Shown: positions 7,279 to 16,831 of the stretch, one piece after another
How the letters are laid out: each line of letters opens with the position of its first letter
How positions within the stretch are numbered: the first letter of the stretch is position 1
DNA from: Bradyrhizobium algeriense
Lineage (GTDB): Bacteria > Pseudomonadota > Alphaproteobacteria > Rhizobiales > Xanthobacteraceae
Assembly: GCF_003062295.1 (NCBI RefSeq)
Contig: NZ_PYCN01000034.1
Coordinates: 1 to 53,835 of the forward strand
Direction of reading: 5' to 3'
Length of the DNA stretch: 53,835 bases
Made by a program: the position numbers and the translations under genes
Notes under the pieces: generated by a model
Databases searched by the model: none
What the model was told of the DNA's origin: nothing
Seen by the model: the letters and a program-made list of their open reading frames with translations, nothing else

Positions 7279-9081
7279 ATGAAGATCGAAACCCTCACAG
7301 TCGATTTTACCGACGAGCAGAAACGCTACCTGGAAGGTTTTACCACCGGGCTGCAGATCAGCCGGGTGGGGCGCGGCCTCGGCGGCGGCAACGCCGGCAA
7401 GGCGAATACTGAGCCGACCGGACCGGATGCCGCGCATATCAAGGCGCAGGACAAGGTCACAGCCGCCGGCAAGAAGCTCGCCGACCAGGAAAAATTCAAG
7501 CGCGAGGAGCATCCGTTCGATGCCTATCCGCGGCTGAAGCAGCAGGCGCTCGACAATGCGCCGCCGAACCCTGCGGATAATTTCCGCTGGCGCTATTACG
7601 GCCTGTTTTATGTGGCGCCGGCGCAGGATTCCTACATGTGCCGCTTACGGATCCCGAACGGCATCCTGAAGCACTGGCAGTTTTCGGGTCTTGCCGATCT
7701 CGCCGAAAAACTGTGCGGACCGTTTTGCCACGTCACCACGCGGGCCAATCTGCAGGTGCGCGAGATTCCGCCGAAGCACGCGGTGGCGTTGATCGAGGGC
7801 ATTCAGGACCTCGGCCTGTGCTCGCGCGGCACCGGCGCCGACAACATCCGCAACGTCACGGGCACGCCGACGGCCGGGATCGATCCGCAGGAGCTATTGG
7901 ATACCCGCGAATATGCCCGCGAGTGGCACTATCACATTCTCAACGATCGCTCGCTGTACGGGCTGCCACGCAAGTTCAACGTCGCCTTCGACGGCGCCGG
8001 CAAGATCGCGGTGCTGGAAGATACCAACGACATCGCGTTTTCCGCGGTCGAGGTGAAGGACGGTTTCGGTGTCGATCCCGGCGTCTGGTTTCGCCTGGGG
8101 CTTGGCGGCATCACCGGCCACAGGGATTTTGCCAAATATGGCGACATCATCGTCAAGCCGGCCGATGCGACCAAGGTATCGGATGCCATTGTGCGAATCT
8201 TCATCGATCTCGGCGACCGTACCAACCGCAACAAGGCCCGGTTGAAATATGTGCTCGACGACATGGGGCACGACAAGTTTCTCGCACTGGTCGAGGAGCG
8301 GCTCGGCAAACCCTTCACCCGCGTGCCGCCGGAGGCGCTCGCCCCGCGGCCGGCTTTCGACCGCATGGCGCATATCGGGGTGCACAGGCAGAAGCAGGAG
8401 GCATTGAACTGGATTGGCGTGTCGCTGCCGCTCGGCAAAGTCACCTGCGATCAGATGCGCGGGCTGGCCAAGATCGCGCAGGACCTCGGTGACGGCGATA
8501 TCCGGCTGACGGTCTGGCAGAACCTGCTGATCCCGGGGGTGCGCGACGAGAACGTCGAGCTGGCGGTGGCCGCGATCAGGAAGATCGGGCTGGCGGTCGA
8601 AGCCTCGCAAATCCGCGCCGGCCTGATCGCCTGCACCGGCAATGCCGGATGCCGGTTTGCGGCATCGAATACCAAGCGCCATGCCGCCGAGATCGGTGAC
8701 TGGTGCGAGCCGCGCGTCAACATCGACACGCCGCTCAACATCCACGTCACCGGCTGCCATCACTCCTGCGCGCAGCACTACATCAGCGATATCGGACTGA
8801 TCGCCGCCAAGGTGGATGTCGGCGAGGATGTCGATCCGGTCGAGGGCTATCATTTGTTCACCGGCGGCGGCTTTGGTCCGGATGCCGATGTCGGGCAGGA
8901 GGTCTATCACGACCTCAAGGCCGAGGATGCGCCGAAGACGGTCGAGAGATTGCTGAAGGCCTATCTCGCACATCGTGTTTCGCCCGAAGAAACTTTCCTG
9001 ACATTTGCACGCCGCCACGACGGCGAGACGCTGCGCAAGCTTGCTGACGCCCAAGTCACTGACGCTCAGGTGTCCTCATGA
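7279..9081 (+). CDS. nirA: assimilatory ferredoxin-type nitrite reductase NirA
   Basis: A 600-residue sirohaem/4Fe-4S nitrite reductase that reduces nitrite to ammonium in the cytoplasm. The cofactor cysteines are in CTGNAGC and TGCHHSC, in the spacing typical of the family. The two ferredoxin-like half domains and sirohaem-binding repeats are present. The start at 7279 (MKIETLTVDF) is chosen because upstream codons belong to the leader; AGGAG lies at 7260-7264, somewhat far. It follows nasTS, a sigma-54 promoter and a terminator-type leader, and overlaps the next gene by ATGA, so the electron-supply protein is made with it. A sulfite reductase role is less likely in this context. Confidence 0.9.
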   Translation: MKIETLTVDFTDEQKRYLEGFTTGLQISRVGRGLGGGNAGKANTEPTGPDAAHIKAQDKVTAAGKKLADQEKFKREEHPFDAYPRLKQQALDNAPPNPADNFRWRYYGLFYVAPAQDSYMCRLRIPNGILKHWQFSGLADLAEKLCGPFCHVTTRANLQVREIPPKHAVALIEGIQDLGLCSRGTGADNIRNVTGTPTAGIDPQELLDTREYAREWHYHILNDRSLYGLPRKFNVAFDGAGKIAVLEDTNDIAFSAVEVKDGFGVDPGVWFRLGLGGITGHRDFAKYGDIIVKPADATKVSDAIVRIFIDLGDRTNRNKARLKYVLDDMGHDKFLALVEERLGKPFTRVPPEALAPRPAFDRMAHIGVHRQKQEALNWIGVSLPLGKVTCDQMRGLAKIAQDLGDGDIRLTVWQNLLIPGVRDENVELAVAAIRKIGLAVEASQIRAGLIACTGNAGCRFAASNTKRHAAEIGDWCEPRVNIDTPLNIHVTGCHHSCAQHYISDIGLIAAKVDVGEDVDPVEGYHLFTGGGFGPDADVGQEVYHDLKAEDAPKTVERLLKAYLAHRVSPEETFLTFARRHDGETLRKLADAQVTDAQVSS

Positions 9082-10676
9082 ACCAGATCACGCCTCCACC
9101 GAAGATTGAGATCATCCCGTCCAGTGCGCCGTTCTCCGAAGCGCAGCGCTCGTGGCTGAACGGCTTCTTCGCCGGACTTCTGTCAGATGCGACGCCGTTG
9201 TCGGCCGAACAGGGCGCGGCCGTCATGGAAGGAGCCGCCGGCGACGGCGATGACGGCGAAGCGCCCTGGCACGACCAGACCATGCCGATGGCCGACCGCA
9301 TGAAGCTTGCGGAAGGCCGCCCGCTGCGGCGGCGCATGATGGCGGCGATGGCGCAGCAGGATTGCGGGCAGTGCGGCTACGATTGTCATAACTATTCGGA
9401 AGCGATCGCGAGCAAGAGCGAGGCGCGCCTCAACCTTTGCGTCCCCGGCGGCAAGGAAACCGCGCGGATGCTGAAATCGCTCTATGAGGATATCGACAAG
9501 GTGCCGGCCGGGCCATCATCAGCGCCTGCCGCGGCACCGGCTGCGCCCGCGGTCGTGGCCGAGCCCGGACGCTCGCGTGACAATCCGATCGCGGCGACCT
9601 TCCTTTCGCGTCGCCTCCTCAACAAGAAGGGTTCGGAGAAGGAGACCTGGCACATCGAGTTCGATCTCTCCGGTTGCGGGCTCGATTATGTGGTCGGCGA
9701 TTCCTTCGGCATTTTCGCGCGCAACGATGTCGGGCTGGTCGACCAGATCATCGCGCTGCTCGGCGCCTCCCACACCACCAAGGTCAATGGCAAGACGCTG
9801 CGGGAAGTCCTGATCGACGATGTCTCGCTGTCGCCGGCGCCGGACCAGCTGTTCGAGCTGATCTCCTTCATCACGGGTGGGACCACCCGCGAGAAGGCGA
9901 GGGCGCTGGCGCAGGGCGAGGATCCCGATGGTGACGCGGCGACGCTCGACGTGATGGCGGTGCTGCAGAAATTCTCTGGCGTGCGCCCGCACCCCGAGGC
10001 CTTTGTCGAGGCCCTCGATCCGCTGCAGCCGCGGCTCTATTCGATCTCATCGTCGCATAACGCGACGCCCGGAAAATTGTCGCTGACGGTCGACTGCGTG
10101 CGCTACGTGGTCAACAAGCGCAAACGGTTGGGGTTGGCTTCGACCTTCCTCGCCGAACGCATCAATCCCGGCGATGCGCTGAAGGTCTATGTGCAGAAGG
10201 CCCATGGTTTTGCGCTGCCGCAGGATCCCAAAACGCCGATCATCATGATCGGGCCCGGCACCGGCGTGGCGCCGTTCCGCGCCTTCCTGCTCGACCGCCG
10301 CGCCACCGGCGCGCCGGGCAAGAACTGGCTGTTCTTCGGCCATCAGCGCAGCGACTGCGATTTCTTCTATGCCGACGAACTCAACGCCTTGAAGACGTCG
10401 GGCGTGTTGACGCGGTTGTCGCTGGCGTGGTCGCGCGATGGCGACAAGAAATTCTATGTCCAGGATCGCATGCGCGAGGTCGGCCGCGAATTGTGGACCT
10501 GGCTTGCCGAGGGCGCCAACATCTATGTCTGCGGCGACGCCAAGCGGATGGCCAAGGACGTCGAGCGGGCCCTGGTCGATATCGTTGCGCAGTTCGGTGC
10601 CCGAACCACCGACGAGGCCGTCAGCTTTGTCGGGGAACTCAAGAAGCAGGGCCGGTTCCAGCAGGACGTTTACTAG
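9078..10676 (+). CDS. Fe-S/FAD NADPH reductase (CysJ-like, no flavodoxin)
   Basis: A 532-residue oxidoreductase. Cys96, Cys99, Cys103 and Cys121 (DCGQCGYDC...C) resemble the four-cysteine FeS domain of RnfB-like proteins. A Pro/Ala linker (about 145-165) leads to a CysJ-type FAD domain (RLYSISSS near residue 317) and an NADPH domain (IGPGTGVAPFRAF), ending in Tyr. The flavodoxin domain of classical CysJ is missing. Databases call such proteins sulfite reductase alpha subunits. Translational coupling to nirA suggests that it passes NADPH electrons through FAD and the iron-sulfur cluster to NirA in place of ferredoxin; that is inference. Confidence 0.82.
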   Translation: MNQITPPPKIEIIPSSAPFSEAQRSWLNGFFAGLLSDATPLSAEQGAAVMEGAAGDGDDGEAPWHDQTMPMADRMKLAEGRPLRRRMMAAMAQQDCGQCGYDCHNYSEAIASKSEARLNLCVPGGKETARMLKSLYEDIDKVPAGPSSAPAAAPAAPAVVAEPGRSRDNPIAATFLSRRLLNKKGSEKETWHIEFDLSGCGLDYVVGDSFGIFARNDVGLVDQIIALLGASHTTKVNGKTLREVLIDDVSLSPAPDQLFELISFITGGTTREKARALAQGEDPDGDAATLDVMAVLQKFSGVRPHPEAFVEALDPLQPRLYSISSSHNATPGKLSLTVDCVRYVVNKRKRLGLASTFLAERINPGDALKVYVQKAHGFALPQDPKTPIIMIGPGTGVAPFRAFLLDRRATGAPGKNWLFFGHQRSDCDFFYADELNALKTSGVLTRLSLAWSRDGDKKFYVQDRMREVGRELWTWLAEGANIYVCGDAKRMAKDVERALVDIVAQFGARTTDEAVSFVGELKKQGRFQQDVY

Positions 10677-10931
10677 GGCGTGCGGAGCAGAGCGTGGTTG
10701 ACGCAAGCTGAACGAATGTGAGGCGTCAGCGCCTGGTTCCCAGAGTATCCGGATTGTGATTTCGGTTACCTCGCCAACGCTTATATTTGGTCTTGGCCGA
10801 GACCAAGCGGCGATGACTGCGATGTCGAAGGAACCTCACGATCAACGTGCTGTTGTTTGATGGCGCTTGTGTCAATCGCTGGCTCGCTCGACCGACCGCC
10901 GGCTATCTCGTGATCCCTGTCGGATTGCAAT

Positions 10932-12083
10932 ATGAGATCATGGTGTTCCTCGTTCACCGCGGGCTTGGCCCTTCTGTTCGTCCTCCTGCCCAGTCCGGCG
11001 CGCGTGGCCATGACAGACTTGGACTCACGGGTTCAGGACATTATGGCGGAAAATTTCGCCCCTGCGGTGACGGCCAATGATGCCGGCGGGCTCGCATCCG
11101 CCGTGTACGTCGCGGGCCACGTCCAGTTCTTCAACTACGGTCTCGCCGATCAAGCCGGCAAGCGGCCGATCACACCGGACACGCTGTTCAACATAGCGTC
11201 CGTGCGCAAGGTGTTTGAGGCTGCACTGGTTGCGCTCGGAACGCTGCGCGGCGAAATAAGCCTGGACGATCCGGTCAACAAGTACGTCACCGAATTGAAC
11301 GGCGACTATATTCGTCGGGTCACGATTGGTGAGCTTGTGACCCATACTTCCGGCCTCTTGCTGGCGACGGATCACCCGCCATGGCCCAACGGGTCATACT
11401 CGTTGGGCCAATTTCTCGACATCCTCAACGCCTGGACGCCGCAGGCAGGCGAACAGCCGGGCAAACAACGCATCTACACGCATGCCGGTTACGTGCTGCT
11501 GCAGCTGGCGCTCGAGCGTCGGTATGGGGTTCCAATTGGTCAGCTCATCGAAAGTCGGATCCTGAGGCCGCTAGGGATGAGTTCGACGCTGCTTCCCGAA
11601 CGTGGACCGGACAACCGTGCCGTCATGCGTCCTGAATTCATGCAGCGCGTCGTCCAGGGCTATTCCGATGACGGCATGCCAATCGGTCCGCCGGGCGACC
11701 AGCACAGCTATTATGATTTCCCTGGGAGCGGGCAGATGTTCTCGTCGGCGCGGGATCTCGCCATTTTTCTCGCCGCCTGCCTCGGCGGTGGAGCTGTGGA
11801 TCCGCAGTTGCGCGAAGCGCTGCAGATGAGTCAGCGTGAAATGTTCCGTTTCAACGAGAAATTCGGACAAGCGATGGCGTGGGAGAATGTCGACGTGGAC
11901 GGAGTAGGCGTCGTTGACAAACCGGGCGGGCTCAACAACGCGTCGGCCTATGTCGGACTTGTACCGGATCACAAGGTCGGCGTGATTCTGCTCGCGAACC
12001 GTGGCGACTTTGGGCATGAAATCGCCCGCCACCGTGTGCTTCCGGCACTGTCGCGATGGGAGCCGAACCTGCCAGCTCACTGA
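10932..12083 (+). CDS. serine hydrolase, class C beta-lactamase fold
   Basis: A 383-residue protein of the beta-lactamase/esterase/DD-peptidase superfamily. Residues 1-26 are a signal peptide-like stretch. The nucleophile motif SxxK is Ser90-Val-Arg-Lys93. The YxN position reads Y182-T-H and the KTG position reads K-P-G, both altered from true class C enzymes. It is therefore more likely an esterase or peptidase than a resistance enzyme; the substrate is unknown. It stands alone between the nirA unit and a small membrane gene. The start is supported by the hydrophobic leader only. Confidence 0.82.
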   Translation: MRSWCSSFTAGLALLFVLLPSPARVAMTDLDSRVQDIMAENFAPAVTANDAGGLASAVYVAGHVQFFNYGLADQAGKRPITPDTLFNIASVRKVFEAALVALGTLRGEISLDDPVNKYVTELNGDYIRRVTIGELVTHTSGLLLATDHPPWPNGSYSLGQFLDILNAWTPQAGEQPGKQRIYTHAGYVLLQLALERRYGVPIGQLIESRILRPLGMSSTLLPERGPDNRAVMRPEFMQRVVQGYSDDGMPIGPPGDQHSYYDFPGSGQMFSSARDLAIFLAACLGGGAVDPQLREALQMSQREMFRFNEKFGQAMAWENVDVDGVGVVDKPGGLNNASAYVGLVPDHKVGVILLANRGDFGHEIARHRVLPALSRWEPNLPAH

Positions 12084-12262
12084 TTTGGGTTCCGGCTAGC
12101 TCAAATCGGCCCGAATAAAATTCTCGCTCTGGTCGGGGAGAGGGGAATTTTCCCCTCGAAATGGAGCGCGCCGAAGCGCCCGCATCGCTATTTCTGCGGA
12201 TATCTTGAATCCGGACGCAAACGATATTCCATATGCAGTCCATGCCGCGTTGGAGATCGATC

Positions 12263-12412
12263 ATGCGCGAACTATCGGCGGAAGCCCGCCTGCACCTTTA
12301 CGCACGCTCGGTGTCCCGCCGTTCCGGCGCCGGCTATACCGCCGCGCTCTACAGCGCGTTCGCGCTCATTGCCGCCATCGTGTTCGGCACGCTCTCGGTT
12401 CATCCGTTCTAG
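12263..12412 (+). CDS. small single-span membrane protein
   Basis: A 49-residue ORF with GGAG (12252-12255) eight bases before the ATG. Residues 1-22 are basic and amphipathic (RELSAEARLHLYARSVSRR), and residues 25-45 form one membrane helix (AALYSAFALIAAIVFGTLS). I know no function. The stop lies three bases before the end of the convergent pxpA gene. Confidence 0.65.
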   Translation: MRELSAEARLHLYARSVSRRSGAGYTAALYSAFALIAAIVFGTLSVHPF

Positions 12413-12415
12413 GAA

Positions 12416-13186
12416 TTAAATTATCGTCTTGAACGGCGCGACCGCGATCCCTGCATCCTTCAACGCCTGACGCACCGCGCGCGCGATGTCGACCGCGCCG
12501 GCCGTATCGCCGTGAATGCACACGGTGTCGGTGCGCATCTTGATCACCTTGCCGGTGACTGACACCACCGCGCCGTCCTGCACCATCCGCACCACGCGGT
12601 CGGCGATCGCTTTCGCATCGTGCAATACCGCGCCGGGCTTCTTGCGCGACACCAGCGAGCCATTGTCTTCATAGGCGCGGTCGGCAAAGACCTCGTGCAC
12701 CATCGGCAGGTTGGCGGCTTCGCCCGCCTGCACCAGTTTTGAATTGGCGAGCACCACGAAAATCAGATTGGGATCGACCGCCTTGATGCCGTTGGCGATG
12801 GCCTTGGCGGTCATGTCGTCCTCACAGGCGACGTTGGAGAGCGCGCCATGCGCTTTCACGTGGGTCACCTTGTGGCCGGCTGCGGTCGCAATCGCCTGCA
12901 ACGCGCCGATCTGGTAGGCGATGAGGTTCTCGATCTCCGACGACTTCAGGCCGGGGATCGGCCGCCGGCCGAAGCCGTGCAGGTCGCGATATCCGGGGTG
13001 CGCGCCGACGCTCACGCCGCGCGCTTTCGCCAGTTCAACCGTGCGACGCATGATGTCGGCGTCGCCGGCATGAAAGCCGCAGGCGACGTTCACCGACGTC
13101 GCCAGCTCGATCATGGCGGCGTCGTTGCCCATTTCCCATGCGCCAAAACCTTCGCCGAGATCGCAATTGAGGTCGATGGTTGTCAT
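12416..13186 (-). CDS. pxpA: 5-oxoprolinase subunit PxpA
   Basis: A 256-residue LamB/YcsF-family protein. It starts with the family signature TIDLNCDLGEGFGAWEMGND and has VNVACGFHAGD and the CIHGDTAGA region near the C-terminus. With PxpB and PxpC it opens 5-oxoproline (pyroglutamate) to glutamate with ATP. It is the last gene of the minus-strand order pxpB-pxpC-pxpA, 35 bases after pxpC. The length matches the family. Confidence 0.92.
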   Translation of the reverse strand: MTTIDLNCDLGEGFGAWEMGNDAAMIELATSVNVACGFHAGDADIMRRTVELAKARGVSVGAHPGYRDLHGFGRRPIPGLKSSEIENLIAYQIGALQAIATAAGHKVTHVKAHGALSNVACEDDMTAKAIANGIKAVDPNLIFVVLANSKLVQAGEAANLPMVHEVFADRAYEDNGSLVSRKKPGAVLHDAKAIADRVVRMVQDGAVVSVTGKVIKMRTDTVCIHGDTAGAVDIARAVRQALKDAGIAVAPFKTII

Positions 13187-13221
13187 GGTGTTGATCCGCT
13201 TCTCGTGAGTGGATTGGGTGA

Positions 13222-14277
13222 TCAGTCCGGGCCGGATATCTCGGCCAGAGAGACGGCGTGCCAGGTTCCGGCATCGACGGCGCTGACGGCGTGGCCCGCG
13301 ACATTGGCATCGTGCAGCGCATCGATGTTGAGATCAACGCTTTCGATCGCCCGCAGCCGCTCGGGCAGGGTGCGCAACAACTCGGCAAATTTTCGCGCTT
13401 CCGCCTGGGCTTCCGCCATGCTGACGGCCCGGAAGCGAAAGGCGCGCCCGGCTGGGATCTGCGCAAACCGTCCGAAGTCGGCCGAAATCACCGCCGCGAT
13501 CTTGGGATAGCCGCCGCTGGTGCCGCGATCGCGCATCAGCACGATCGGCTGGCCGTTGCCGGGCACCTGCAGGCTGCCGTTGACGGTACCGTCGGAAACG
13601 ATGTTGTGGCCGTGGAGATGCCTGAGTGCGGGGCCTTCGAGCCGGTAGCCCATGCGGTCGCTGGTCGCGGATATCTTCCATTCGCTGTCGAGAAACAGGT
13701 TTTTGGTCTCGTCGGCGAATTCGTCATCCTGTGGACCCCACACCACGCGGATCGGCGCGTCGGTTGCCGCGGGCAGCTCGATCCGCCGCTCTGGTGCACC
13801 GCTGGCCACCTTTGTCTGCAGTTCGTCGCCGGCTTGCAGGGGGCGCGGATAGGGGCTGCCGAGGCCCGCGCGCGCGTTGACGGCGAGGCTGCCGAACATC
13901 GGCTCGCCGGCAATGCCGCCTTCGATCGCGAGGTAGCTGAACGAACCGCCGCGGGCAAAGCCGAGCGTCAGCGTTTCGCCGTCGGCAAGGGTTGCGGAAG
14001 TCTCCGACGCCACGGCACGGCCGGCAATATCGGCATTGCGCGGGGCTCCCGCCAGGGCGATCCGCACCGCGCCGCCGCGTGCGGTGAATTTTGCCCCGAA
14101 CGGACCGACCTCGACCGCCGCTGTGAACGGTTCATTGCCGGCCAGCGTGTTCGCGGCCGCCAGTGCCAGCCGATCCATCGCGCCGCTTGGCACCAGGCCG
14201 TAACGCTGGGCGCCGGGACGTCCGCCGTCCTGTACCGAACTTGCCGGGCCGATCGATGCAATGACGAGCTTGCTCAT
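13222..14277 (-). CDS. pxpC: 5-oxoprolinase subunit PxpC (biotin-dependent carboxyltransferase-like)
   Basis: A 351-residue protein of the KipA/AHS2 family (SIGPASSVQDGGRPG near the N-terminus, DRMGYRLEGP in the middle, MRDRGTSGGYPKIA). It is one half of the AHS1/AHS2 pair that works with PxpA on 5-oxoproline. The start at 14277 overlaps the pxpB stop as ATGA, so the two are coupled. The frame is open further upstream, but that is the antisense extension through pxpB. Confidence 0.9.
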   Translation of the reverse strand: MSKLVIASIGPASSVQDGGRPGAQRYGLVPSGAMDRLALAAANTLAGNEPFTAAVEVGPFGAKFTARGGAVRIALAGAPRNADIAGRAVASETSATLADGETLTLGFARGGSFSYLAIEGGIAGEPMFGSLAVNARAGLGSPYPRPLQAGDELQTKVASGAPERRIELPAATDAPIRVVWGPQDDEFADETKNLFLDSEWKISATSDRMGYRLEGPALRHLHGHNIVSDGTVNGSLQVPGNGQPIVLMRDRGTSGGYPKIAAVISADFGRFAQIPAGRAFRFRAVSMAEAQAEARKFAELLRTLPERLRAIESVDLNIDALHDANVAGHAVSAVDAGTWHAVSLAEISGPD

Positions 14278-15005
14278 GAGGCGATCTGCTCGGCAATGAA
14301 TTCTCCGGCTTCGGCGGCGCGATCCTGCTCCGCAAAAGTCTTGGCATCGACCGCCGTAAAGGTGACGTTGTCGCCCGGCTCCAGCAGGAAGATCGGATCG
14401 CGATGCAGTTGATAGGTGCGGACGGCCGTTTGTCCCAGCAGGTGCCAGCCGCTCGGGCCGGCGAGGCACTGCACGCCGGTCTGCACCCCGCCGATCGAGA
14501 TGGTGCCGGCCGGCGTCAGCAAGCGCGGGTTCTGCCGCCGCGGCATGTGCAGGGAGTCCGTGAGCCCGCTGAGATAGGACCAGCCCGGCGTAAAGCCGAT
14601 CATGGCGACCCGGTAGTCGCCGGCGACATGCCGCGCCACGATCTCGTCGGGCGTGGTGTTGAGGGTTTTTGCGACATCCTCGAGGTCGATGCCGTGCTCG
14701 CCACCATAGACCACCGGAATGCGCCAGCGCCGGCTTGCGGTCGCCGTCGGGACAGGACGTTGCGCCAGTGCGAGAATCTTCTCGCCGAGTTTTTCGAAAT
14801 CGATCAACACTGGATCGTAATGGACCAGCAGCGAGCGATAGGTCGGCACGGTCTCGGTGACGCCCACGACCGGCTCGGCGGCCATGGCGCGGTCGAGCGC
14901 CAGCACCCGCCGGTTGGCGGCATCGTCGATGTTGCGGCTGAATTCCACCGTGATGGCGCTGTCGCCACTCGGCAAAAGGCGGGGCGGGGGAAGCGTCGCG
15001 GCCAT
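14274..15005 (-). CDS. pxpB: 5-oxoprolinase subunit PxpB
   Basis: A 243-residue KipI/AHS1-family protein: LLPSGDSAITVEF at the N-terminus, IGFTPGWSYLSGL and the TPAGTISIGGVQTGV core. It is the first gene of the pxpBCA unit. I place the start at 15005 because family members begin shortly before PRLLPSGDSA; the frame remains open to 15122 but without a family-like sequence. A low-GC stretch (15080-15125) upstream probably holds the promoter. Confidence 0.88.
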   Translation of the reverse strand: MAATLPPPRLLPSGDSAITVEFSRNIDDAANRRVLALDRAMAAEPVVGVTETVPTYRSLLVHYDPVLIDFEKLGEKILALAQRPVPTATASRRWRIPVVYGGEHGIDLEDVAKTLNTTPDEIVARHVAGDYRVAMIGFTPGWSYLSGLTDSLHMPRRQNPRLLTPAGTISIGGVQTGVQCLAGPSGWHLLGQTAVRTYQLHRDPIFLLEPGDNVTFTAVDAKTFAEQDRAAEAGEFIAEQIAS

Positions 15006-15232
15006 GGCCTCTAAACTGTCTCGCAGCTTCTGTGCTGCGTCTCCACCTCTAGCGTGTTTTGGACGCGAGTGGAATTCGCTTCGTGCGAAATCAGCCAGTA
15101 AGTTCAATAAATTAATCTGCATGCCGACGATAAGATGTTATGATCGCGCTTCTTTCCGCGAGCCCTTGACGTGACATCCGCGCTTCGCAAGATGCGCTAC
15201 CTTTCACCCATCCTCCGGAGCCTGCATTCCAG

Positions 15233-15931
15233 ATGTCCCTGTCCCCCGAAGCCCTCGCAACCCTGTCCGGCGTATCCACCGCCACCATCACCACCGTGCT
15301 GCTCAAGAAGGGCCTGCGAAACGTCTGGATGCGCGGCACCAAGCCGCTGCGGCCCGGGCAGCCGCGGCTGGTCGGACCGGCCTTTACGCTGCGCTTCGTG
15401 CCCGCGCGCGAAGATCTGGCAACGCCCGAGTCGTGGTCGTCGCCGATTTCGACCCGCACTGCAATTGAAGCGATGCCGAAAGGCTGCATCACCGTGGTCG
15501 ACGCCATGGGCGTCACCGACGCCGGCATCTTCGGCGACATTCTCTGTGCGCGCATGGTCAAGCGCGGCGTTGCCGCGCTGATCACCGATGGCGTGGTGCG
15601 CGACGTCGAAGGCGTGCTCGGTACCAATTTGCCCGTGTGGTGCGACGGCTTTGCGGCGCCGCCTTCGGTGGCCGGGTTGACCTTCGTCGGCTGGGGTGAG
15701 CCGATCGGCTGTGGCGGGGTCGCGGTATTCCCCAACGACATCGTCGTCGCCGACCAGGACGGCGCGGTCCTGATCCCGCAGGCGCTGCTCGATCATGTGC
15801 TGGCCGAAGGGCCGGAGCAGGAACGGATGGAAGCCTGGATCGTCAACGAGGTGAACAACGGCGCGGCATTGCCCGGCCTCTATCCGATGAACGCCGAGAC
15901 CAAGGCGCGCTACGCGGCCAGCAAGAAATAA
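15233..15931 (+). CDS. RraA-family protein
   Basis: A 232-residue protein of the RraA/HMG-aldolase fold. The family is split between regulators of RNase E and metal-dependent aldolases of 4-hydroxy-4-methyl-2-oxoglutarate or related acids. GDILCARMVKRGVAALITDGVVRD carries the conserved active-site region with the G-x20-R-D pattern of the aldolases, and DIVVADQDGAVLIP is typical. Members of this size in Bradyrhizobium are probably aldolases or decarboxylases rather than RNase regulators. It lies 26 bases before a cupin gene on the same strand, so the two are likely co-transcribed. Confidence 0.82.
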   Translation: MSLSPEALATLSGVSTATITTVLLKKGLRNVWMRGTKPLRPGQPRLVGPAFTLRFVPAREDLATPESWSSPISTRTAIEAMPKGCITVVDAMGVTDAGIFGDILCARMVKRGVAALITDGVVRDVEGVLGTNLPVWCDGFAAPPSVAGLTFVGWGEPIGCGGVAVFPNDIVVADQDGAVLIPQALLDHVLAEGPEQERMEAWIVNEVNNGAALPGLYPMNAETKARYAASKK

Positions 15932-15956
15932 CCTCAAGAAAAAGGGAGACAACTCC

Positions 15957-16361
15957 ATGGATATCCATCTCGCGGGCTCCCGGCCGACGCGCCGGGCGCC
16001 GCCGGAATATTTCACCGGCACGGTGCTGCAGGATCCGATCATCCAGACCGAGGCGCCGGCACGGCTGGCCTCGACGCGCGTCTCCTTTGAGCCGGGCGCG
16101 CGCACGGCCTGGCACACGCATCCGCTGGGCCAGACGCTTTATGTCATCTCAGGGGTCGGACGGGTGCAGGCCAAAGGCGGACCGATCAGGGAAATTCGCC
16201 CCGGCGACGTCGTGTGGATTCCGCCCGGTGAAAAGCACTGGCATGGCGCTTCGCCGACCAACGCCATGACGCACATTGCGATGCAAGAAGCGGCCGACGG
16301 CAGCTACGTCACCTGGATGGAGCATGTGACCGACGCGGAGTATTCGGCGAAGCTCGGCTAA
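15957..16361 (+). CDS. cupin-domain protein
   Basis: A 134-residue single-domain cupin. Metal ligands are seen in the first motif (WHTHPLGQTLYVISG, with the two His and downstream residues) and in the second (GDVVWIPPGEKHWHGA). AGGGAG lies about 9 bases before the ATG. Relatives include carboxymuconolactone-type and mandelonitrile-lyase-like cupins, but the substrate is unknown. Its place after the RraA-like gene suggests a small-acid catabolic pair. Confidence 0.85.
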   Translation: MDIHLAGSRPTRRAPPEYFTGTVLQDPIIQTEAPARLASTRVSFEPGARTAWHTHPLGQTLYVISGVGRVQAKGGPIREIRPGDVVWIPPGEKHWHGASPTNAMTHIAMQEAADGSYVTWMEHVTDAEYSAKLG

Positions 16362-16450
16362 AGGTCGAGGAGAAGAAACCAGGGTATTATTCGGATGGCG
16401 CTGGGCTGTGCCGCGGCGACCCGCCATCAAAAAAATCATCCCTTCCGAAA

Positions 16451-16466
16451 TGTGATCTCATTCACA
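16451..16466. promoter_or_regulatory. perfect CRP/CAP-type palindrome
   Basis: TGTGATCTCATTCACA matches TGTGA-N6-TCACA exactly. It lies about 100 bases before a small ORF and 430 bases before an adenylate cyclase gene, so a cAMP-dependent regulator may control this unit. Confidence 0.65.
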
Positions 16467-16549
16467 CTCGGCCTGGCAAATGCGATCTAACATCCAACTC
16501 AACTTGGGTAGAACTGAGCAAGGAATGTCAAATTGTCGGTCCGTAGGGT

Positions 16550-16747
16550 ATGTCCGTTCTGCAGAAGGGGTTGTTAGTTCGGACTGACGAACGCCTCGCC
16601 GTGCATCAGTCGACGGATATAGGCGATATTCATTGTGAGGTTTCGATCCCGCTAGACACTTGCAGTCGATGTGGCGCGCGGTCCTGGAATGAAATGGCCG
16701 ATGCCCTTATTGAGCAGGCAGTTCGGCAACGATACCAAAAGTTGTAG
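16550..16747 (+). CDS. small hypothetical protein with CxxC motif
   Basis: A 65-residue ORF. The middle has CSRCGARSWNEMADALIEQA, a CxxC pair followed by a helix, vaguely like YgiT-type zinc-finger antitoxin N-termini. The ribosome-binding site is weak. It lies between the CRP-type palindrome and the cyclase gene on the same strand. I cannot assign a function, and it may be a remnant. Confidence 0.4.
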   Translation: MSVLQKGLLVRTDERLAVHQSTDIGDIHCEVSIPLDTCSRCGARSWNEMADALIEQAVRQRYQKL

Positions 16748-16831
16748 TGACCTATACAAGTGCTCCAGTGAGTCATCGAACGTAACTCAACGACGAGAAT
16801 GCCGCTTGGTGATTCAACCTGGAGGCATATC

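Noticed and set aside
10789..10804. Palindrome GGTCTTGGCCGAGACC
   Set aside because: It is short, without a T-run or known operator match, and lies in an otherwise plain gap.
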